Shown: one piece after another, positions 35,895 to 41,887 of the stretch
Numbering within the stretch: position 1 is the first letter of the stretch
Layout: each line of letters opens with the position of its first letter
Assembly: GCA_963829485.1 (NCBI GenBank)
Contig: CAWHIK010000009.1
Location: 62,001 to 126,000 of the forward strand
DNA length: 64,000 bases
Reading direction: 5' to 3'
Origin: JBGPQJ01 sp963829485
Lineage (GTDB): Bacteria > Chloroflexota > Anaerolineae > Anaerolineales > Villigracilaceae
Notes under the pieces: generated by a model
Seen by the model: the letters and a program-made list of their open reading frames with translations, nothing else
Databases searched by the model: none
What the model was told of the DNA's origin: nothing
Program-made: the position numbers and the translations under genes

Positions 35895-36257
35895 ATAAAA
35901 AAGGGCACGCTTGGGCGTGCCCTTGGTATTATGAACAATCCGGCTGGCAGCCCTTCCATGGTGATGGACAGAGTCAATCTGACCACTGCGTCGCCTTGTG
36001 CCACCCGTTACCGGTTGGATTTCGGCGGGGAACTGAAATCGCGTTCCCATGCGCTTTTTTGGAAGGGAGAAAGGAGCCTGTGATCGGGCTCCAGAGGCAT
36101 CCGCTGATCAATTCGATTTTCTCTGACCGGAACAAGTCCGAATCAGATTAGCGTCCTGCTCGCGCAGGAGAACCTCCACCTCGTTACCCTGATGGTTACA
36201 GGGCTCAGCCGCTAGATCTCCATATTCAATTGTCAATTCACTTCATCATATTAGCCG
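35895..36257 (-). ncRNA. Uncharacterised structured RNA with glmS-ribozyme-like core segments
   Basis: A promoter (36261-36289) and terminator (35897-35924) bound a transcript of about 360 nt without a credible reading frame. Hairpins: CCCTG/CAGGG (36199-36203 with 36187-36191); GGAGG/CCTCT (36173-36177 with 36093-36097); GGAGCC/GGCTCC (36087-36092 with 36073-36078); CCTGC-GCGA-GCAGG near 36155-36168. A long-range GCTGA/TCAGC pair links 36205-36209 with 36103-36107. AACGAGGTGGAGGTT, ATCGAATT and GCGGATGCCTC occur in the same order as in the Bacillus subtilis glmS ribozyme as I recall it, with about 50 nt inserted between the first two. The gene downstream is an EamA permease, not glmS. Could be a ribozyme variant, a riboswitch or a trans-acting RNA. 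Confidence 0.55.
35897..35924 (-). terminator. Intrinsic terminator of the structured RNA
   Basis: Ten-bp stem AAGGGCACGC (35901-35910) with GCGTGCCCTT (35915-35924), four-base loop, and a run of six Us on the minus-strand transcript. It lies about 35 bases before the EamA start. Confidence 0.9.
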
Positions 36258-36260
36258 GGG

Positions 36261-36289
36261 ATTTTACACCCCGAATGTGGACACGTCAA
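36261..36289 (-). promoter_or_regulatory. Promoter of the structured RNA
   Basis: Minus strand TTGACG (36284-36289), 17-base spacer, TAAAAT (36261-36266). Confidence 0.7.
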
Positions 36290-36310
36290 GATGAATGATT
36301 AAATTGAAGA

Positions 36311-36489
36311 CCCCACCGATACCGTGTGCAGCGAAGTTCTGAACCTGCCGAAGCAGGTCGGGCCCCTACCCGGTAATCCCGCCTTGGCTCAGGCCTATCG
36401 CGTTCCTACCGAGAGATTGAGACCCTTAAAATGGGTGTTGGCTCAGAACCGGGTATGCAGCATCACGAGCACAGCAGGGTCGTTTTTCT
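36311..36489 (-). ncRNA. ssrS: Candidate 6S RNA (SsrS) downstream of aspS
   Basis: A 180-nt region without a reading frame that can fold as a long interrupted rod. End pairings are GACCC/GGGTC and TGTGC/GCACA, then GTTCTGA with TCAGAAC or TACCCGG with CCGGGTA, and a very stable ACCTGC-TTCG-GCAGGT hairpin on the 3' side. CTGAGCCAACA on the 5' side resembles the CUGAGCCGAUA of E. coli 6S RNA. Its place directly after aspS matches B. subtilis, where the 6S-1 gene is next to aspS. 6S RNA binds RNA polymerase holoenzyme. The promoter is weakly seen (TATAAG near 36488-36493) and the exact ends are estimates. Confidence 0.5.
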
Positions 36490-36564
36490 TATACCATAAA
36501 GTCATTGGCATGGGGAGGGTTTCATTAATTTTTTGATTGCAAATCAGTAAGGATAGATAATATA

Positions 36565-36604
36565 AAATGGTGAACAGCATCAAGGGATGTGCTGTTCACC
36601 ATTT
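36565..36604 (-). terminator. Terminator of aspS
   Basis: Perfect 15-bp stem AAATGGTGAACAGCA (36565-36579) with its complement at 36590-36604, AT-rich outer ends, 19 bases past the aspS stop. Confidence 0.82.
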
Positions 36605-36622
36605 GTTAATTGGAAGCCCCGA

Positions 36623-38392
36623 TTATTTTTCTTTCGGCAACTCAATTCTGAGATGCAGTTCCTTTAACTGCTGTTCCGAAGCGAGCGACGGGGCATCCGC
36701 CATGACATCCCGTCCTGCCTGGTTTTTCGGGAAAGCGATAACTTCCCGAATGTTGGGTTCGTCTGCAAAGATCATCACGAGGCGGTCGATACCGGGAGCC
36801 ATACCACCGTGGGGAGGCGCTCCGAATTCAAAAGCTTCCAGGAGATGACTGAATTTCAATTGGATTTCTTCTTCCGTCAAGCCAAGCAATTGGAATACTT
36901 TTCGTTGTATGTCCCGCTGGTGGATGCGGATGGATCCCGATGCTGTTTCGTATCCATTTAGAACCATATCATAGGCATCGGACAAAATCTGGGATGGATC
37001 AGTGTCAAATTTAGGCAAGTCTTCCATTTTGGGCATGGTGAAGGGATGATGGGCTGCATCCCATTTCTTCTCTTCTTCCTTCCACTCAAACATGGGGAAG
37101 TCAACCACCCATGCAAAAGCCAAAACATCCTTATCTGCAAGTTTCAACCGGTCGCGGAAGAACAACCGTAAGGCACCGAGAGTCTTGTTCGCAATTAGAT
37201 TCGAATCAGCGACAAATAGCACAAGATCGCCAGTCTTTGCCCCGGTCCGAAACTTAATGTTTTCAACCTCATCGGGTTTTATGAACTTCTGGGCAGTACC
37301 CTTGACTCCTTCCTCGGTCAATGCAAGGGTGGCCAGTCCTTTTGCTCCCTGCTCTTTGGCAAAATCGGTTAAATGATCCACCTCTTTACGAGTGTATTCT
37401 GCACATCCGGGTACGACGATGCATTTAATCACACCATTTCCCGAGAGGACTGCTTGGAAGACCTTGAAATCGGTTCCGGCAAATAGATCGCTCAGGTTAT
37501 GCAGCTCCAATCCAAAGCGCAGGTCGGGCTTGTCGGTTCCATAGCGCTCAACGGCTTCCGCGTGGGTCAGTCGAGGCCAGGGCGAGGATAGTAATCGCTT
37601 CTGGGGGATGACCTCGGCCACCATGGATGTGAATAACCCTTCGACAATGTCCAGCACATCGTCGCGCTGGACAAATGACATTTCGAGGTCCAGTTGCGTG
37701 AATTCGGGCTGACGGTCTCCACGGAGATCCTCATCCCGAAGGCAGCGGGCGATCTGAAAATAGCGGTCGAGTCCAGCCACCATGAGAAGTTGTTTCAGCT
37801 GCTGAGGTGATTGAGGAAGCGCATAAAAATGGCCGGGAAAGATTCTGGACGGAACGAGGTAATCGCGTGCGCCTTCGGGCGTCGTTTTGAAGAGCAGCGG
37901 AGTCTCAACTTCAATGAAATCCCGTTCGCTCAGATAATCGCGTATGAATTTTATGACCTTATGGCGCAGGATCAGATTCTTCTGCATTTTTTCCCGTCGT
38001 AAATCGAGGTAGCGGTACTTAAGCCGTACCTCCTCGTTGACTTCCTCGTCCTTGTTCACCAAAAACGGAAGCATTTTTGCAGGATTTAGGACTTCGCATT
38101 GGGTCACTTCAACTTCCACTTCACCCGTTGCCAAGTTGGGATTTTCGGAGCCTGTTGGGCGGATGCGGACCAATCCCGTGACCTGGAGGACCCATTCCTG
38201 TCTCGCGACTTGAATTGATGCTACCTCCGGCAGGGTTGGATTACCTACAATCTGAATGAGGCCGGTTCGATCGCGCAGGTCGATGAAGGTCACTCCTCCA
38301 AAATCCCGTTGGCGGTGAACCCAACCGGCCAAGGTAACAGTCTGCCCGACATCGGATTTCCGTAGACTACCGCATAAATGTGTCCTATACAT
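36623..38392 (-). CDS. aspS: Aspartyl-tRNA synthetase, bacterial type, probably non-discriminating
   Basis: 589 residues. N-terminal OB fold (AGWVHRQRDFGGVTFIDLRD), class II motif 2 FRDEDLRGDRQPEFTQLD, the GAD insertion domain (about 295-415) and motif 3 GMAPGIDRLVMIF. It charges tRNA-Asp. In RPTGSENPNLATGE the Gly matches the residue typical of non-discriminating enzymes that also charge tRNA-Asn, where discriminating enzymes have Lys; this is inference from recalled alignments, and the other diagnostic position is Phe. AGGAGG precedes the ATG. The leader upstream encodes a peptide with four Asn codons and has a terminator, so expression is probably attenuated. Confidence 0.96.
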   Translation of the reverse strand: MYRTHLCGSLRKSDVGQTVTLAGWVHRQRDFGGVTFIDLRDRTGLIQIVGNPTLPEVASIQVARQEWVLQVTGLVRIRPTGSENPNLATGEVEVEVTQCEVLNPAKMLPFLVNKDEEVNEEVRLKYRYLDLRREKMQKNLILRHKVIKFIRDYLSERDFIEVETPLLFKTTPEGARDYLVPSRIFPGHFYALPQSPQQLKQLLMVAGLDRYFQIARCLRDEDLRGDRQPEFTQLDLEMSFVQRDDVLDIVEGLFTSMVAEVIPQKRLLSSPWPRLTHAEAVERYGTDKPDLRFGLELHNLSDLFAGTDFKVFQAVLSGNGVIKCIVVPGCAEYTRKEVDHLTDFAKEQGAKGLATLALTEEGVKGTAQKFIKPDEVENIKFRTGAKTGDLVLFVADSNLIANKTLGALRLFFRDRLKLADKDVLAFAWVVDFPMFEWKEEEKKWDAAHHPFTMPKMEDLPKFDTDPSQILSDAYDMVLNGYETASGSIRIHQRDIQRKVFQLLGLTEEEIQLKFSHLLEAFEFGAPPHGGMAPGIDRLVMIFADEPNIREVIAFPKNQAGRDVMADAPSLASEQQLKELHLRIELPKEK

Positions 38393-38406
38393 TATTTCCT
38401 CCTGAC

Positions 38407-38440
38407 AAAAAATATCGCCCTCTGCATATGCTTTGGGCGA
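38407..38440 (-). terminator. Attenuator terminator in the aspS leader
   Basis: Minus strand TCGCCC (38435-38440) pairs with GGGCGA (38415-38420) around a loop containing the palindrome GCATATGC, followed by TATTTTTT. It lies just before the aspS ribosome binding site. Confidence 0.75.
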
Positions 38441-38496
38441 CGGGATGGGTGAGTTAAGTTCCTAACTGTACAAGTGAAAAGAACCGCCCCGTTGCC
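38415..38496 (-). promoter_or_regulatory. Antiterminator/terminator switch of the aspS leader
   Basis: GGCAACGGGGCGG (38484-38496) can pair with CCATCCCGTCGCC (38436-38448) at 11 of 13 positions. The second strand includes TCGCC of the terminator 5' arm, so the two folds exclude each other. The first strand encodes the RQRGG part of the leader peptide, just after its Asn codons, so ribosome position could decide the outcome. No T-box antiterminator motif (GGTGGNACCGCG type) is present. Pairings were found by eye. Confidence 0.62.
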
Positions 38497-38551
38497 GCAA
38501 GGTCGGATTATTATTATTAGCGTCCAGGATAATTAAGGCTATCATCACCAT
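38462..38551 (-). CDS. Putative 29-residue leader peptide of aspS with four Asn codons
   Basis: The ATG at 38549-38551 lies about six bases after the predicted transcription start. The peptide reads MVMIALIILDANNNNPTLRQ and ends at TAG 38462-38464. Asp at 10 and four consecutive AAT Asn codons at 12-15 stand out, since such runs are the hallmark of attenuator peptides that sense charged tRNA. If AspRS here also charges tRNA-Asn, low Asn-tRNA would stall the ribosome and favour the antiterminator. Coding evidence is position and codon content only. Confidence 0.6.
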   Translation of the reverse strand: MVMIALIILDANNNNPTLRQRGGSFHLYS

Positions 38552-38564
38552 ACCTGTCGAAATA

Positions 38565-38593
38565 ATTATAGCACACCCCAAAACCGCCGGCAA
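38565..38593 (-). promoter_or_regulatory. Promoter of the aspS leader
   Basis: Minus strand TTGCCG (38588-38593), 17-base spacer, consensus TATAAT (38565-38570) with an extended TG motif. Confidence 0.78.
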
Positions 38594-38706
38594 TAAACCA
38601 CTCCCGCGATATGAAGGTTAGTGATAGAAATCGTTGTTAAGGTATAATGAGAAGGCTCAAATTACGGTCAAATTTGGTTCGACAAGGTTGTTATCAACAA
38701 ATCGTC

Positions 38707-40293
38707 ATGGCAAACAATTATCCATCTCTCCCCGATAATTACTGGCAGGATTTCACTGTCAATAAAAAGGACAATGAATTAATCCAGAATTATCTATTTG
38801 AAACTGAAACACCCTTAACTGCCAGGGAGATCGTCAAAGTCGTTGTGGCAGAACGGTTGAAATTAGCCAGGCAGATTGCCGATGAAAAGCAGAAGTCGCT
38901 TGGAAAAATCTACCTACCAAAAGATAACTTCCAGGTCCAGGAATCCCTGGCTTTCCCTGCGCTCAACTGGAAAAAGGGCGTGGTCGTCAACTCACGTGCG
39001 GGAAACAATCCGGATTTGGGCTCCTTCCAGGTTATTGAAGTAGACATGGAGGACGGCGATCATAAGTTCTTTGCTTCGGGACTGGAAAACCACATCCTAA
39101 ATGCTCCTCCTCAGGAGGATGAATCTGCAGAGATAAGCCCTGATGCGATCGAGCATGAGTTCGGTGAATCGATCGAATCAGCGATTGAAACAGCCCTTTC
39201 TTCGGATGAGTCCCTTGTCAATATTGCGGGGCATTGGTTCCCGCGAGCGCTGCTTTTGGATGTCAATGTCGGTCACTTAAATCTTGTTGAGGCGATTTTG
39301 GAAATGGCGGGAGGTGAACCGATCCCTTCCGCCGGGCTTCTGGAGCAAATCGACCTTGGGTCCGGAGTGAATCCCAAACTGGCTGAATTTTCGTTAAATT
39401 ATGCACTTCAGAGCGACGATCGATTTGACGAGGTGGGTCCGGCTGGACAGGTCTTATGGGTGCTGGAGCGGCTTGAGCCTGCCGAGGTCCGACAATGTCC
39501 CCCGTTCCTGCAATATAAGGTGATGGAGTACGATGCGTCCTCATTGACTCCTCAAATGCTTGACCTTGAGACCGAACTGGATGATGAGTTGAGCAACCTG
39601 GAGCATATCAGCGCCAGGTTGGATGAGGCGACAGTCTGTCTTACTTATCCCCACTGGCGATCCGGGACGCTGCCCATTTCCAAGCGACTGCAATCCTTTT
39701 TCCCGACCGCATACCAATCGCCACGTGTTCGATTCACGCTGGTGGACATGAAGACCGGGGAGCGGATTCCGGCCTGGGTGGTGCGGCAGCACGGTTATGT
39801 TTTTGGACTTTCGGACTGGTTCAAAAAACAAAAGCTCTTTCCCGGAGCTCTGATTACCATCCGGCGGAGCAAACAGCTTGGAGAAGTGGTGATCGAAGCC
39901 CGGACGCATAAACCAACACGGGAGTGGGTGCGCACTGTCCTCACCGGTTCGGATGGAGGGCTGGTCTTTGCAGTCCTCAAGCAGGATGTTGGCTGTGATT
40001 ACAACGAACGGATGGTTGCCATCGTTGGCGATTCAAAACCGGTCGATCTGGCATGGGAGCAGCTGGCCAAGAACCGCCAGCCTTTCGAAAAATCGCTGGC
40101 GCTGATGATCAGGGAATTATCAAAGCTTACACCGCAAGGACATGTCCATGTACAGGAATTGTATTCCGCGATCAATATTCTTCACCGCACTCCGCCAGCT
40201 CCTTTGATGGCTACACTTGCCACGAACAAATCCTTTAAGCATATCGGTGATCTATATTTCCGGATAAGCGAATCTGAAACCGAGGTAATCTAA
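38707..40293 (+). CDS. Unrecognised conserved-looking protein, about 528 residues
   Basis: I do not recognise the family. The N-terminal about 55 residues (ETPLTAREIVKVVVAERLKL) look like a small helical HTH-type module. Residues about 75-125 form a beta-rich segment (LNWKKGVVVNSRAGNNPDLG). A central segment is acidic, and the C-terminal half has mixed alpha/beta with Trp-rich stretches (LTYPHWRSGTLPISKRLQ). No signal peptide or membrane helix. A TATAAT at 38643-38648 marks a promoter divergent from aspS. An ATG at 38647 would overlap it, so I prefer the ATG at 38707, though no clear ribosome binding site is seen. It forms a pair with the next gene (1 base gap). Confidence 0.65.
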   Translation: MANNYPSLPDNYWQDFTVNKKDNELIQNYLFETETPLTAREIVKVVVAERLKLARQIADEKQKSLGKIYLPKDNFQVQESLAFPALNWKKGVVVNSRAGNNPDLGSFQVIEVDMEDGDHKFFASGLENHILNAPPQEDESAEISPDAIEHEFGESIESAIETALSSDESLVNIAGHWFPRALLLDVNVGHLNLVEAILEMAGGEPIPSAGLLEQIDLGSGVNPKLAEFSLNYALQSDDRFDEVGPAGQVLWVLERLEPAEVRQCPPFLQYKVMEYDASSLTPQMLDLETELDDELSNLEHISARLDEATVCLTYPHWRSGTLPISKRLQSFFPTAYQSPRVRFTLVDMKTGERIPAWVVRQHGYVFGLSDWFKKQKLFPGALITIRRSKQLGEVVIEARTHKPTREWVRTVLTGSDGGLVFAVLKQDVGCDYNERMVAIVGDSKPVDLAWEQLAKNRQPFEKSLALMIRELSKLTPQGHVHVQELYSAINILHRTPPAPLMATLATNKSFKHIGDLYFRISESETEVI

Positions 40294-40294
40294 T

Positions 40295-40729
40295 ATGACT
40301 GAAGTCAAGCAATTCAGTCTGATGAAGCCGACTGTCAAAACCCCGTTTCACATCGATTTTGACTGGTGGCAGCAAAATGAAAACGACTGGCATGTTCACC
40401 TGTCTTCGCTCTTGTGCAACGCTCACCAGAGTATGTTCGCCAATTGGAAAACAGATGAATATATCGATTGGGTTGATCCCGTCACGGCGGAAGTCATTCC
40501 GATGGACAGTCTGCAACAAGTCTTGATGTCGCATTGCGCAAAGGAATCTGATTTCCTGACCGACCATACGACGCTGGTGGACGGCGTGTTCCGTATCCTG
40601 CTTTCCACAGGCAACTCGCCTGCCACTTCGGAAGAGTTGGGGGCAAGGCTGGGAAAGCAGGCCGAAGTCATTCTAAAAACCATATCGAGTGGCCGCGTTT
40701 ATAAAGGGATCAGACCGGTTCAGGGATAA
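40295..40729 (+). CDS. Unrecognised 144-residue protein paired with the preceding gene
   Basis: Starts one base after the TAA of the gene before it, so the two are translationally coupled. Contains FHIDFDWWQQNENDWHVHL near residues 18-36, DPVTAEVIPMDSLQQVLMSHC in the middle and a helical C-terminus (SEELGARLGKQAEVILKTIS) that could be a winged-helix module. No export signal. Function unknown; perhaps a DNA- or RNA-associated partner of the larger protein. Confidence 0.65.
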   Translation: MTEVKQFSLMKPTVKTPFHIDFDWWQQNENDWHVHLSSLLCNAHQSMFANWKTDEYIDWVDPVTAEVIPMDSLQQVLMSHCAKESDFLTDHTTLVDGVFRILLSTGNSPATSEELGARLGKQAEVILKTISSGRVYKGIRPVQG

Positions 40730-40768
40730 CGCTCGAAAAACCTTTTCGATTACGCCAGGGAGAATCTT

Positions 40769-40841
40769 GCCCCTGTAGCTCAATGGAGAGAGCACCAGCC
40801 TTCTAAGCTGTTGGTTGTGGGTTCGAATCCCGCCAGGGGCG
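40769..40841 (+). tRNA. tRNA-Arg (TCT)
   Basis: GCCCCTG...CAGGGGC is a 7-bp acceptor stem, the D arm is GCTC-AATGGAGA-GAGC, the anticodon loop is CTTCTAA (anticodon TCT) and the T arm is GTGGG-TTCGAAT-CCCGC. The outer anticodon-stem pair is a mismatch (C-T). 73 bases, discriminator G, CCA not encoded. Confidence 0.94.
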
Positions 40842-40906
40842 CTGATGAGCATGTAATGATTTCAGACGATTAGAGTGACTATTAACATTATTTGGAGGAA
40901 TACAAT

Positions 40907-41431
40907 ATGCCCACCGAAAGACATGGATTAATAAAACTTAGCGGCAAAGATGCGACCGTCATCGGCGATGATATTAAGGTCGGCGACAAGGCTCCTGATT
41001 TCACTGTTCAGAAACAGGATTGGTCGGTCGTCAAAGGATTAAAAGAAACAAAAAGAAAAGTCCGCATTATAGCCGCTGTTCCATCCCTTGACACAGCGGT
41101 ATGCGACAGGGAGACACGCCGCTTTAACGAAGAAGCCAGCAAACTTGGAAAGAATATCGCCATTCTCGTTATCAGCACCGATTTGCCTTGGACTCAGAAG
41201 CGCTGGTGCGGAGCCGCCGGGGTTGAGCAGGTTATTACCTTATCCGATTCACTGAAAACGGATTTTGGGAAGAAGTACGGATGCCTTATTAAAGAAGGTC
41301 GTGTCTTAAGGCGGGCAGTATTTGTGGTCGACCGAAAACGAGTAGTTCGCTATGCAGCTTATATGCCTGCATTGGGAGAAGAACCCAATTATGAAGAAGT
41401 TATTGCCGCTGCCCAGGCTGCATTAAAATAA
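40907..41431 (+). CDS. tpx: Thiol peroxidase (Tpx)
   Basis: About 174 residues, atypical 2-Cys peroxiredoxin. VPSLDTAVCDRET carries the peroxidatic Cys, and LPWTQKRWCGAAG carries the resolving Cys at the Tpx position. It reduces hydroperoxides with thioredoxin in the cytoplasm. GGAGG lies upstream of the ATG at 40907; the TTG five codons earlier would include that site and is not the start. Downstream gene is an Hsp20, a fitting stress neighbour. Confidence 0.92.
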   Translation: MPTERHGLIKLSGKDATVIGDDIKVGDKAPDFTVQKQDWSVVKGLKETKRKVRIIAAVPSLDTAVCDRETRRFNEEASKLGKNIAILVISTDLPWTQKRWCGAAGVEQVITLSDSLKTDFGKKYGCLIKEGRVLRRAVFVVDRKRVVRYAAYMPALGEEPNYEEVIAAAQAALK

Positions 41432-41478
41432 GCGCGGACTTTTCTTTTTAGGAGTGATTTATTCCGAAAGGTGCGGCG

Positions 41479-41880
41479 ATGGCAACGATACTTCTTTCAT
41501 CCAGCCCGGAATCACCAGGTGGATTGCCAGGTGACCGGGCAAAGCCTTCTTCCAAATCGTCCAGTTGGCTGAATCGAACCCACAGTCATTTGTGGAGTCC
41601 GCCAACGGACCTTTACGAGACAGATGAAAAATTCGTCGTACGAGTGGAAATTGCAGGATTACGCGACCAGGATTTTTCCGTCACGCTGGATAATAATTAT
41701 TTAGTGATTTCGGGAATAAGGTCTGATGTCCTTGAGCGGCGGGCGTACCACCAGATGGAAATACGGTATGGCGAATTCAACACCGTGGTAGCGCTCCCCA
41801 GCCTTGTCGATCCGGACCGCACCACTGCGGAGTATTCCGATGGATTTCTGGTCGTAACCTTGCCGAAGGAGCAATCCTAA
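41479..41880 (+). CDS. Hsp20/alpha-crystallin small heat-shock protein
   Basis: 133 residues. The alpha-crystallin domain runs from about residue 40 (PPTDLYETDEKFVVRVEIAGL) to the end (EYSDGFLVVTLPKE). A short disordered N-terminus (SSSPESPGGLPGDRAKPS) precedes it, and the C-terminal I-x-I tail is missing or very short. It holds unfolded proteins. lon starts eight bases after its stop, so chaperone and protease are co-expressed. Confidence 0.9.
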   Translation: MATILLSSSPESPGGLPGDRAKPSSKSSSWLNRTHSHLWSPPTDLYETDEKFVVRVEIAGLRDQDFSVTLDNNYLVISGIRSDVLERRAYHQMEIRYGEFNTVVALPSLVDPDRTTAEYSDGFLVVTLPKEQS

Positions 41881-41887
41881 AAATAAC

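Noticed and set aside
35985..36015. GGGTGGCAC in the long RNA as a T-box antiterminator
   Set aside because: The following bases are AAGGCGA and not CGCG, and no specifier stem could be traced.
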